6,316 nucleotides of DNA from Minisyncoccota bacterium. GTDB lineage: Bacteria; Patescibacteriota; Minisyncoccia; Minisyncoccales; Minisyncoccaceae. Position numbers and translations under genes: made by a program. Under the pieces are notes generated by a model. It searched no databases, had not been told where the DNA came from, and worked only from the letters and a program-made list of their open reading frames with translations. The DNA lies in contig JAQTWS010000029.1 of NCBI GenBank assembly GCA_028689175.1, forward strand, positions 1-6,316. The letters are read 5' to 3'. Positions 1 through 5,749 of this stretch are shown here, piece by piece. Every line of letters starts with the position of its first letter. Position 1 is the stretch's first letter.

Positions 1-118
1 TAATTGGAAACCTACCTGCAATCCAGGTTACTAAATTAAATTGTAGAAGTCCGATTAAAAGCCAGTTTAAAGCTCCAATAATTACTAAAAATAAGCTAGG
101 TAAAATTAATCCCTTCAT
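1..118 (-). CDS. DUF378-like small membrane protein, 5' part only
   Basis: Only the first 39 codons lie in the window; the gene continues beyond position 1. The translation starts MKGLILPSLFLVIIGAL and continues with NWLLIGLLQFNLVTWI. A hydrophobic segment (about residues 4-25) containing I-G-A-L-N-W followed by a G-L pair and an F-x-L-V motif is the signature of the DUF378 family (YuzA-like proteins of about 60-80 residues with two membrane spans). The function of this family is not known. The start at 118 is chosen because it places the membrane segment right at the N-terminus as in relatives; no Shine-Dalgarno is visible upstream. It lies 57 bp downstream of lysS on the same strand with no convincing terminator between them, so co-transcription with lysS is possible. 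The family call is from motif recognition on a fragment. Confidence 0.7.
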   Translation of the reverse strand, partial: MKGLILPSLFLVIIGALNWLLIGLLQFNLVTWIAGRFPI

Positions 119-175
119 AATTTTTATATTTATTGTTTATTAAACGACCTTACTAATATATATGAATAATACTAA

Positions 176-1639
176 TTATTCTTTCGGTTTCATTATTGGG
201 AATAATATAATCTCCCTGAGTGCGCTTGAATTTGTCAATAACATTACGAGCCTATCTAATCCCATTCCAAATCCTGCAGCTGGAGGCATTCCATATTCAA
301 GTGCTTCTATGAATTCCTCGTCGGATCTTTGCGCCTCTTCAAAGCCTTCTTTGAATAATTTTTCTTGACTTTTTAAAACTCTTTCTTGTTCTATTGGATC
401 ATTTTGCTCTGAAAAAGCATTTACAACTTCCATACCAGCTATTAAAAGTTGAAAATTAGCAAGCTTATCGACGCCATTAAATCCTTTTGCAAGGGGTTGA
501 AATCCTTTTGGGTAATGGATTACAAAAGTAGGATTTATAATATTAGGTCTACAATATTTTTTATAAATCTCATCTGCAATATTTGCCTTATCGGCGCCTT
601 TTGGAATTTCAACGCCTAGCTCTTTAGCTTTTTTGAATAATCCTTCTTCATTAATTTCTTCATATTTAATGCCTGTGTATTTTTCAAGTAATGCAAAAAA
701 TTCTATTCTTTCCCATGGACCTTCAAAGTTAACCTCGTTTTCTCCTATCTTAACTATATTTGTTTTAAAAACATCCTTTAATATCCTATCAAATAACTTT
801 TCAGTGAGTTTCATTAATTCTATATAATCCATATAAGCTGCATAAAACTCAAGCATTGTAAAATCAGGATTATGTGATTTATCAACACCTTCATTTCTAA
901 AACATTTTCCTATTTCAAAAACTTTTTCAAAACCACCAACTAAGAGTCTTTTTAAATAAAGCTCAGGAGAAATTCTTAAAAACATATCTAAATCATAAGC
1001 ATTTAAATGTGTGGTAAATGGTTTTGCTCTTGCTCCACCATATTGAACTTGAAGCGTAGGTGTTTCAACTTCCATAAAACCATTTTCTTCTAAAAAGCTT
1101 CTAATGCTTGAAATGATTTTTGATCTTTTAATAAAGTTTTGTTTTATTTCATCAGAAAATATTAAATCCAAATATCTTTTTCTATATCTTTCCTCTACAT
1201 CTTTTAATCCATGCCATTTTTCAGGAAGCGGTCGTATGCTTTTTGCAAGAATTTGGAAATCAGACACCTCTAGTGTTTTTTCTCCTCTTTTTGTAACAAA
1301 CAATGTTCCTTTTAGTTCAATGAAGTCCCCTATATCAAAAGTTTCTTTAAAGTATTCATACCCTTTTTCTCCAAGCCTATCTTTCATAAAAACTGCTTGA
1401 AAGGTTCCTCCGCCATCCTGGAAGTCAATAAAAGACAATCCTCCATGAATTCTTAAAGTCCTTATTCTTCCAACTAAGCAAATTTCTTTAGCTTCTTTAG
1501 ATAGCTCATCAAAATTATCTATTACTTTTTTTATATTATGAGTCCTGTTGGTTTTGATCGGATAAGGTTCCCTTCCAAAACTCTCAATATACTTTATCTT
1601 TTCTTTTCTATTGTTTATAATTTCATCTAATGTTGCCAT
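176..1639 (-). CDS. lysS: Lysyl-tRNA synthetase, class II
   Basis: This enzyme charges tRNA-Lys with lysine in the cytoplasm using ATP. The 487-residue product has the usual length and order for class II LysRS: an N-terminal helical piece, an OB-fold anticodon-binding domain (about residues 53-133, with L-V-G-R-I and F-I-D-F-Q-D), and a class II catalytic domain. Motif 1 is around 184-196 (GFMEVETPTL), motif 2 around 246-266 (CFRNEGVDKSHNPDFTMLEF, with R248 and E250), and motif 3 at 456-463 (GFGMGLDR). The region E-V-V-N-A-F-S-E-Q-N-D-P (404-415) is typical of bacterial LysS. The protein appears complete. The ATG at 1639 gives the normal N-terminus; there is no Shine-Dalgarno in front of it. 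A candidate promoter lies 34-62 bp upstream. No T-box leader is present: the predicted leader is only about 27 nt. It stands apart from the mre operon and may be co-transcribed with the DUF378-like gene. Confidence 0.97.
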   Translation of the reverse strand: MATLDEIINNRKEKIKYIESFGREPYPIKTNRTHNIKKVIDNFDELSKEAKEICLVGRIRTLRIHGGLSFIDFQDGGGTFQAVFMKDRLGEKGYEYFKETFDIGDFIELKGTLFVTKRGEKTLEVSDFQILAKSIRPLPEKWHGLKDVEERYRKRYLDLIFSDEIKQNFIKRSKIISSIRSFLEENGFMEVETPTLQVQYGGARAKPFTTHLNAYDLDMFLRISPELYLKRLLVGGFEKVFEIGKCFRNEGVDKSHNPDFTMLEFYAAYMDYIELMKLTEKLFDRILKDVFKTNIVKIGENEVNFEGPWERIEFFALLEKYTGIKYEEINEEGLFKKAKELGVEIPKGADKANIADEIYKKYCRPNIINPTFVIHYPKGFQPLAKGFNGVDKLANFQLLIAGMEVVNAFSEQNDPIEQERVLKSQEKLFKEGFEEAQRSDEEFIEALEYGMPPAAGFGMGLDRLVMLLTNSSALREIILFPIMKPKE

Positions 1640-1672
1640 ATGATTATGTTATCTTAAATGTACTAAAAATTC

Positions 1673-1701
1673 AATATCGCACACAATTTTTATAACTTCA
1701 A
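1673..1701 (-). promoter_or_regulatory. Candidate lysS promoter
   Basis: On the minus strand TTGAAG (1696-1701) is followed after 17 bp by GATATT (1673-1678), and the -10 box is preceded by TGC, an extended -10 feature. Transcription would begin near 1666, leaving a leader of about 27 nt before the lysS ATG. Each box matches the sigma-70 consensus at four of six positions, so this is a reasonable but not certain call. The same TGC extension occurs in the promoter of the small basic gene at 2231-2259. Confidence 0.45.
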
Positions 1702-1712
1702 AAAATATGATA

Positions 1713-1838
1713 TTATTTATAAATATCGCGATTGACTATAAAATGAAGACAGACTGATGTTTTTCTTTTGCCTTATCCTTTTTTATACCTAAAAGCTCTA
1801 AACTTTTTCTCAAAGCTTACTGAATAAAATATTTTCAT
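1713..1838 (-). pseudogene. Remnant of a RelE/ParE-superfamily toxin gene
   Basis: An ATG at 1838, three bases after the stop of the antitoxin remnant, opens a frame reading MKIFYSVSFEKKFRAF, which resembles the N-terminus of RelE-type mRNA interferases (M-x-I-x-Y-S-x-x-F-E-K-x-[FY]-[RK]). It meets TAA after 21 codons (1773-1775). Continuing in the same frame, the next 19 codons end with HFIVNRDIYK before a stop at 1713-1715; this is reminiscent of the D-I-G-x-H-D-I-Y-[KR] tail of RelE-like toxins. A functional toxin needs about 85-90 residues, so about half, including the catalytic core, is missing. A competing frame (1736-1816) reads ALRKSLELLGIKKDK and onward and could instead be the frameshifted second helix and tail of the antitoxin. 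The order antitoxin-then-toxin and the tight spacing favour the toxin reading. The tail match is speculative. Confidence 0.45.
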
Positions 1839-1841
1839 CTT

Positions 1842-1928
1842 TTAATTTAAACCATCTAAAGATTTTAATTCTTTTCTCACTCTATCAGCTAATTCCTTAG
1901 ACAAAGAAATGTTTAATATTTCTCTCAT
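1842..1928 (-). pseudogene. Truncated ribbon-helix-helix antitoxin
   Basis: The frame from ATG at 1928 to TAA at 1842 encodes 28 residues beginning MREILNISLSKELADRVRKE. This has the pattern of the first strand and first helix of a ribbon-helix-helix (CopG/ParD-like) DNA-binding antitoxin: alternating hydrophobic residues in E-I-L-N-I-S-L, then S-K-E-L-A-D-R-V. The second helix (normally S-x-S-E-F-I-R-x-A-L) and the toxin-binding tail are absent in this frame, so the protein is too short to fold as a normal RHH dimer. A piece of the second helix may survive in another frame downstream (see the toxin entry). A 21-bp palindrome and a TATAAT box lie just upstream, as expected for an autoregulated antitoxin. 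No Shine-Dalgarno is visible. The RHH assignment is from motif pattern; an intact ultra-short protein cannot be fully excluded. Confidence 0.55.
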
Positions 1929-1944
1929 ATTTTTACTAAATTAT

Positions 1945-1965
1945 TTGTAATACTTTGTATTACAA
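1945..1965. promoter_or_regulatory. Palindromic operator of the antitoxin remnant
   Basis: The arms TTGTAATAC (1945-1953) and GTATTACAA (1957-1965) are perfect reverse complements separated by TTT. The element sits 17 bp upstream of the RHH start codon and covers the transcription start expected from the -10 box at 1970-1975. Ribbon-helix-helix antitoxins typically bind such short palindromes to repress their own operon. Assignment as an operator is inference from position and symmetry. Confidence 0.55.
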
Positions 1966-1969
1966 TGTT

Positions 1970-1975
1970 ATTATA
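1970..1975 (-). promoter_or_regulatory. Candidate -10 box of the antitoxin remnant
   Basis: A consensus TATAAT lies on the minus strand immediately upstream of the palindrome. No good -35 is seen at 16-18 bp (the best is TGAAAT at 1993-1998). An alternative pairing within the same stretch is TTGTTA with TAATAC at 17 bp. The promoter is plausible mainly because of its placement next to the operator; perfect TATAAT hexamers also occur by chance in DNA this AT-rich. Confidence 0.35.
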
Positions 1976-2069
1976 AAATTAACAAATCCTTAATTTCATA
2001 AACCTTTATACTAAAGTTATTTACTAAATCTACTAATTAACTTTTTAAATTCTAGTATAAGAATTTGTC

Positions 2070-2103
2070 AAAAAAAAGAAAGTTTTAAACTTTTTTTAAA
2101 ACT
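2070..2103 (-). terminator. Intrinsic terminator of the small basic protein gene
   Basis: On the minus strand AGTTTTAAA (2095-2103) and TTTAAAACT (2081-2089) form a 9-bp stem with a 5-nt loop, followed by a T-rich tract (2070-2080, TTCTTTTTTTT). The stem is AT-rich and therefore weak, but the uridine tract is long. It begins inside the last codons of the small gene and includes its TAA, a very compact arrangement. Confidence 0.65.
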
Positions 2104-2210
2104 CTCTGACCTCTTCTTTGTTTTTGCCTCATTATTTTAACTTTAACATAAGCTGCTGGATTTAATAATCGCAAAACTTTTCTTTCGGCCTTACTTAGAT
2201 ATCTTGGCAT
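2085..2210 (-). CDS. Small highly basic protein (41 aa), unknown function
   Basis: The frame starts MPRYLSKAERKVLRLLNPAA and ends GQRVLKKV. It has 14 Lys/Arg and a single acidic residue (E9) among 41, with no Cys, so it probably binds nucleic acid or the ribosome; this is inference from composition. I do not recognise the family, and it does not match bL34, bL36, bTHX or bS22 as I know them. The first half could form an amphipathic helix (S6-L16), the last third is a basic tail. Evidence that it is a real gene is strong: a perfect 9-nt Shine-Dalgarno just upstream, a candidate promoter at 2231-2259 directly after the greA terminator, and its own terminator overlapping its stop codon. It is thus monocistronic and probably well expressed. 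The AGGAGG-to-ATG spacing is 4 nt, slightly short. Confidence 0.8.
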   Translation of the reverse strand: MPRYLSKAERKVLRLLNPAAYVKVKIMRQKQRRGQRVLKKV

Positions 2211-2213
2211 AAA

Positions 2214-2222
2214 ACCTCCTTA
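2214..2222 (-). promoter_or_regulatory. Perfect Shine-Dalgarno of the small basic gene
   Basis: The minus strand reads TAAGGAGGT, complementary over nine bases to the usual bacterial anti-Shine-Dalgarno, with 4 nt between AGGAGG and the ATG at 2210. None of the other protein starts in the window has anything comparable, so this fixes the start codon and suggests strong translation. Confidence 0.85.
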
Positions 2223-2230
2223 CTGATTCA

Positions 2231-2259
2231 AAGTTAGCACAATCACGCAAGAATTACAA
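2231..2259 (-). promoter_or_regulatory. Candidate promoter of the small basic gene
   Basis: TTGTAA (2254-2259) and TAACTT (2231-2236) are 17 bp apart on the minus strand, and the -10 is preceded by TGC (extended -10). The start of transcription would fall near 2224, just upstream of the Shine-Dalgarno. The -35 lies right against the T-tract of the greA terminator, so termination and re-initiation are packed within 60 bp. The -10 matches consensus weakly. Confidence 0.45.
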
Positions 2260-2260
2260 T

Positions 2261-2288
2261 AAAAAAGTCTTTGAATAATATCAAAGAC
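2261..2288 (-). terminator. Intrinsic terminator of the mreC-greA operon
   Basis: GTCTTTGA (2281-2288, minus strand) and TCAAAGAC (2267-2274) form a perfect 8-bp stem around a 6-nt loop, followed by TTTTTT (2261-2266). It lies 27 bp after the greA stop codon and ends the transcription unit. Confidence 0.85.
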
Positions 2289-2315
2289 CTTTTAATTTAA
2301 TTATCTCAACTAATT

Positions 2316-2774
2316 TTAGCCTATTTCAATCACGGTATATTCTATATCTCCGCTTGGTGTCTTTACCTTTACCATAGATCCCTTAGACTTCTTTAAAAGT
2401 GCTTTTCCTAAAGGCGATTTGAAAGATATTCTTTTTTCTATTGGGCTAGATTCTTCCTCTCCAACAATTAAAAAGCAGTCCTCTCTGTTATTCCATTTCA
2501 CAGTAACTTTTGAGCCAATATCAACCCACTTATTATGATTATTTTCTTTAATAACAACCGCATTATTAATTATATTTTCTAATTCCACTATTTTTCCCTC
2601 AAGTAGTGCCTGACATTCCTTTGCTTCATCGTATGCGGCATTTTCTGATAAATCACCAAAAGATATAGCTTCTTCTAATTGCTTAGCCACCTTTTGTCTT
2701 TCTTCTTTTTTTAGTCTTTCAAGCTCCTTTTTTAGCTTTTCAAGACCTTCTTTTGTTAAATATTTTTCTGACAT
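2316..2774 (-). CDS. greA: Transcription elongation factor GreA
   Basis: GreA inserts its coiled coil into the RNA polymerase secondary channel and stimulates cleavage of the backtracked transcript, rescuing stalled elongation complexes. The 152-residue product has the expected length and layout: an N-terminal antiparallel coiled coil (about 1-75, starting K-Y-L-T-K-E-G-L-E-K-L) with the acidic tip GDLSENAAYDEAKE at 40-53, whose D41 and E44 are the metal-coordinating pair, then an FKBP-like C-terminal domain (about 80-152) with I-G-S-K-V and SPLGKALLKKSKG. The ATG at 2774 gives the standard family N-terminus; no Shine-Dalgarno is seen. It follows mrdA after 36 bp and ends at a good terminator, so it is the last gene of the mre unit, possibly with a weak promoter of its own in the AT-rich gap. 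Confidence 0.96.
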   Translation of the reverse strand: MSEKYLTKEGLEKLKKELERLKKEERQKVAKQLEEAISFGDLSENAAYDEAKECQALLEGKIVELENIINNAVVIKENNHNKWVDIGSKVTVKWNNREDCFLIVGEEESSPIEKRISFKSPLGKALLKKSKGSMVKVKTPSGDIEYTVIEIG

Positions 2775-2810
2775 ATGTTTATTTTTTAAAAATATAGTTT
2801 TTTTAATCTA

Positions 2811-4667
2811 TCAGTTATCAAAACCTTTGTCAACCTCTTTTTGATAATAATAGTTTAAGACCTCTCTCACTACTTTTTGAGTAATTCCACCAAAAGAAGA
2901 AACGTGTTCTACCATAACAATCATTGCTATTTCCGGATCTTCGTACGGACCATAAACAACTATCCAATTATGGTACGTATTGCCCGTCCCAGTCTCAGCT
3001 GTACCAGTTTTTGCAGCCAGCGTCACTGGAAGAGTTCCTAGAGATGGGGCAGATCCATTGGGCGATAATACTGTCTGCCTCATTCCCTCTTGCACGACCT
3101 TTATATTTTCTTTTGAAATAAAATTTTCGTCTATTATCTCAGTTTTAAAAACTTTAATAATATTTTTATTATCATCCACAACTCCTCTTACAATTTGGGG
3201 CTTTATTAATTTCCCTCCATTTGCAATAACAGATGTTGCAGTCAAAACTTGGATTGGGGTTGCCTTTATATACCCTTGTCCAATTGATATATTGTATGTA
3301 TCTCCTGGATACCACATAACACCCATTGTGCTTTTCTTCCAATCAGCCGTTCCCACAAATCCTGGATTCTCTGAAGGAAGATCGATTCCTGTAACCTTGC
3401 CAAAACCATATTTACACAGATAATCATCTATCTTATCAATTCCAAGACCTTTAATATTTTTGTAACCTCCTCCTAAAACATAAAAGTACACATCACATGA
3501 TTCAGCAATGGCTTTTCTCATGTCAGTTAGTCCATGAGTTGTCCAATCATTTTTAAAGCCTCCTCCACCTAATTCTATTTTTCCCTCACAATTAATTTTA
3601 GTACCCGGAGTTACCAAACCTTCCTCTAAAAAAGCTGTAGAAAGTATTGGCTTTATTGTTGAACCTATAGGATATCCTCCACTAATACTTCTATTAAAAA
3701 ATGATACACTCTTTGACTTTAATAATTCTTGGTATTCTTCATTAGTAAAATTATTAGAAAAGAAGTTATTATCGTATGAAGGATAATTTACAAGGGTGAG
3801 CACCTCTCCTGTTTTGGGATTCATTACAATAACAGATCCTCCTGTTGCCTTGGTTTCAGTAACAACATTTTTAAGAACTTCTGAGCTTTTTTGCTGAAGC
3901 CTCTTATCTATATTTAATATCAAGCTTTTTCCAGACTCTGGGTCTTTTACAAGCTCTTCGCTCAATATATTATTAAGCGCATCTCTTTCATATTTTGTAA
4001 TTCCGGGATTTTCTTTTAAAATATCCTCGTACTCTTTTTCTACGCCATCCTCTCCTTTTTCTTCATCTTTTGAAACATATCCTATTACATGCGAAAAAAT
4101 ATATCCATCCTCGTATTTTCTAATATTCTTTTTTTCAAGATCAAAATTATCTAATTCATTTAATCTAGTTTTAAGCACAATTACTTGCTTATTGTCTAAA
4201 TTCTCTAAAACACACAATTTTTTCCCATTGTTTTCTGAAATACTTTCTTTTAACTTCTCGTAATCTATTCCAAGTATTTTGGAAACTTCAAGTATTGCCT
4301 TTTCTGTTGTTTCTCCTTTTAAAACTAAATTAAAAACCTGATCATTAGTCGCTAATTCATTAAAATTTCTATCATATATTATACCTCTTTGAGTATTTAT
4401 TTCTTTAAAAATATATTTATTTTTTTCTGCTTTGACTAAATAGCTTTTATCAATTATTTGATAAAAGAAACACACACAAAGCATTATTAAAATAAATGAA
4501 AAAAAAGAAATAAAAAGACCGACAAAAGCCCTCTCTCCAATTGTTGTTTCCCTTCTTTGAGAAGCAATTACCGAATTCTTATGCTTTTTTTGTATTATGC
4601 TATCTATAGATATATCCTCTATCTCTATTGAATGCCCTTTTTTAAATTTTCGGAAGCCAGGAAACAT
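2811..4667 (-). CDS. mrdA: Penicillin-binding protein 2, elongation transpeptidase
   Basis: This class B PBP cross-links peptidoglycan during cell elongation, working with RodA and the MreCD complex. The 618-residue product has a cytoplasmic N-terminal extension of about 45 residues, one membrane anchor (about 46-71), a dimerisation/pedestal domain beginning with R-G-I-I-Y-D-R-N (94-101), and a transpeptidase domain (about 260-605). The active-site motifs are present: S336-T-I-K339 (nucleophile Ser), S390-C-D392 (SxD, which I take as an acceptable PBP2 form of SxN) and K553-T-G555. The extension contains an acidic stretch IEIEDISIDS, similar to what I recall in Parcubacteria PBP2 proteins, supporting the ATG at 4667 although it overlaps mreD by 26 bp and lacks a Shine-Dalgarno. 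The gene ends in tandem stops TGA-TAG. mreC and mreD lie immediately upstream; rodA is not next to it. Confidence 0.95.
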   Translation of the reverse strand: MFPGFRKFKKGHSIEIEDISIDSIIQKKHKNSVIASQRRETTIGERAFVGLFISFFSFILIMLCVCFFYQIIDKSYLVKAEKNKYIFKEINTQRGIIYDRNFNELATNDQVFNLVLKGETTEKAILEVSKILGIDYEKLKESISENNGKKLCVLENLDNKQVIVLKTRLNELDNFDLEKKNIRKYEDGYIFSHVIGYVSKDEEKGEDGVEKEYEDILKENPGITKYERDALNNILSEELVKDPESGKSLILNIDKRLQQKSSEVLKNVVTETKATGGSVIVMNPKTGEVLTLVNYPSYDNNFFSNNFTNEEYQELLKSKSVSFFNRSISGGYPIGSTIKPILSTAFLEEGLVTPGTKINCEGKIELGGGGFKNDWTTHGLTDMRKAIAESCDVYFYVLGGGYKNIKGLGIDKIDDYLCKYGFGKVTGIDLPSENPGFVGTADWKKSTMGVMWYPGDTYNISIGQGYIKATPIQVLTATSVIANGGKLIKPQIVRGVVDDNKNIIKVFKTEIIDENFISKENIKVVQEGMRQTVLSPNGSAPSLGTLPVTLAAKTGTAETGTGNTYHNWIVVYGPYEDPEIAMIVMVEHVSSFGGITQKVVREVLNYYYQKEVDKGFDN

Positions 4668-4959
4668 ACGGAATTCTTAAAAACTTTAACAGAATAATTT
4701 TGACGATTAATGAAAATATTACAAGACTTAGCGTAAACAATCCAAATTGATATGTTATATTAAGATCTAATAATAATCCTCCTAGAAATGCGCTAATAAG
4801 TCCAAAATTATTTTCAGGATTTTCAATCAAGTTAATAACAACAATAAATAAAATAATTAAATTAAAATCTGTATAAATGGAAAAAAAACTAGTTTGTATA
4901 AGCGCTACCAAAAACCAAAACATTGCTGATAAAACAATCTTAAATAATTTATTTATCAT
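4642..4959 (-). CDS. mreD: Rod-shape-determining protein MreD, short form
   Basis: MreD is the integral membrane partner of MreC in the elongation complex. The 105-residue product is almost entirely hydrophobic, with about four membrane segments (roughly 6-28, 32-47, 52-64, 73-93) and the motif AFLGGLLLDL (57-66), which fits the conserved G-x-x-x-D region of MreD. It is clearly shorter than the 160-170 residues of E. coli or B. subtilis MreD, so one or two terminal membrane segments are missing; the following mrdA coding region leaves no room for a lost tail. The gene overlaps mreC by 11 bp and mrdA by 26 bp, implying translational coupling. The identity rests on position between mreC and mrdA plus topology and the motif, as MreD sequences diverge rapidly. 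Confidence 0.8.
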   Translation of the reverse strand: MINKLFKIVLSAMFWFLVALIQTSFFSIYTDFNLIILFIVVINLIENPENNFGLISAFLGGLLLDLNITYQFGLFTLSLVIFSLIVKIILLKFLRIPYVSWLPKI

Positions 4960-5689
4960 CCTTAATAATTAAAACTTTATCTAAATCAGTTAATTTAAAA
5001 AAAGGTTTTATCTCACCAACTTTAAACACTTCTGATCCTAAATCGTTAATACTAATAATTTTACCAACAAGAAAACCTTCTTTGTATTGTCCGCCTAAAG
5101 CTGATGTTATACAAATATCCCCTTCCTTTACATTCGATTTTTTTTCTAAATAATCTAATTTTATTTTTTGATTTTCCCCTTTGGCTATAGCATAATTATC
5201 GCTAGATGCAATTTTTATATCAATCAAACTTTGTGGATTTGTAATTAATAACACCTCTGAGTAATCATTATGTGTTTTTAAAACTTTACCAATAAGAGCT
5301 TTTTCACTGGTCAATACTGCCATCCCTTCCTCAATTCCATTTTTCATTCCTTTATTAATAGTTATAACATCCTCAAAAAAATTCTTTCCTGTAATAGCTG
5401 CTAATTCAAATTCATAATCTTCATTAAGTGATATACCAACAATTTCTCTTAAAAACTCATTCTCTTTTTTCAAATTTTCTAACTCTACAACTCCTAAGTC
5501 TTCTTTTGCCTCAAGAAAAGAACAACTTTTTTCTTTATTCACATTAATACTCCATAAAAACTCTTTTATCCCTGAAAAATTCTTTTGTAGTCCATTTTGC
5601 AAATCATCTTTAAAAAAACTAAAAATAAAAATGGATATTGATACCAGTATTAACAAAAAAACCGTTCTTTTAAAAGTAAAAGTTGTCAT
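4949..5689 (-). CDS. mreC: Rod-shape-determining protein MreC
   Basis: MreC is a bitopic protein that links the cytoskeletal elongation machinery to PBP2 on the outer face of the membrane. The 246-residue product has a single membrane anchor (about 8-26), a predicted coiled coil (about 64-84, VVELENLKKENEFLREIVG) that mediates dimerisation, and the double beta-barrel domain (about 92-242). Recognisable family motifs are I-T-I-N-K-G-x-K-N-G-I-E-E-G-M-A-V (109-125), L-I-G-K-V (132-136), T-S-A-L-G-G-Q-Y-K-E-G-F-L-V-G-K-I (195-211). The length is slightly short of the 270-360 found in model rods. It is the first gene of mreC-mreD-mrdA-greA, and mreB, which usually precedes it, is replaced here by the end of an rRNA operon. 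The start at 5689 lies about 9 nt after the predicted transcription start and has no Shine-Dalgarno. Confidence 0.94.
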   Translation of the reverse strand: MTTFTFKRTVFLLILVSISIFIFSFFKDDLQNGLQKNFSGIKEFLWSINVNKEKSCSFLEAKEDLGVVELENLKKENEFLREIVGISLNEDYEFELAAITGKNFFEDVITINKGMKNGIEEGMAVLTSEKALIGKVLKTHNDYSEVLLITNPQSLIDIKIASSDNYAIAKGENQKIKLDYLEKKSNVKEGDICITSALGGQYKEGFLVGKIISINDLGSEVFKVGEIKPFFKLTDLDKVLIIKDDK

Positions 5690-5704
5690 AGTAAATATAC
5701 AATA

Positions 5705-5733
5705 ATTATAGTATTATTTTAAAATAAATGCAA
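5705..5733 (-). promoter_or_regulatory. Promoter of the mreC-mreD-mrdA-greA operon
   Basis: TTGCAT (5728-5733) is separated by 17 bp from a perfect TATAAT (5705-5710). Transcription should start near 5698, about 9 nt upstream of the mreC ATG, so the mRNA would be nearly leaderless. This is the best promoter in the window and means the operon does not depend on read-through from the rRNA genes. Confidence 0.65.
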
Positions 5734-5749
5734 ATTTATAGTAAACAAA

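Noticed and set aside
119..175. lysS terminator or a promoter for the DUF378-like gene
   Set aside because: The interval has direct ACTAAT repeats and an 11-bp near-palindrome (135-145) but no stem followed by a T-tract and no convincing -35/-10 pair.
162..1400. Plus-strand open frames of 64-98 codons opposite lysS (162-368, 633-827, 1104-1400)
   Set aside because: They overlap the complete lysyl-tRNA synthetase on the other strand, and their composition mirrors its codons.
1640..1712. T-box or lysine riboswitch upstream of lysS
   Set aside because: The predicted leader is only about 27 nt and contains no T-box sequence, specifier stem or L-box core.
2043..2071. Promoter with a perfect TTGACA (2066-2071, minus strand) upstream of the toxin-antitoxin remnant
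   Set aside because: The hexamer lies in the terminator T-tract, the -10 position at 17 bp reads only TTAAAA, and it is over 130 bp from the nearest start; possible but not supported.
2805..2813. Reassigned UGA (glycine, as in Gracilibacteria/Absconditabacteria)
   Set aside because: mrdA ends TGA-TAG, so the stop alone is ambiguous, but none of the long conserved genes contains an in-frame TGA and Gly is encoded by GGN, which fits the standard code.
2980..3423. A 147-codon plus-strand open frame opposite mrdA, and a shorter one at 2924-3121
   Set aside because: They lie antisense to the conserved transpeptidase domain of PBP2 and have no recognisable motif, promoter or ribosome-binding site.
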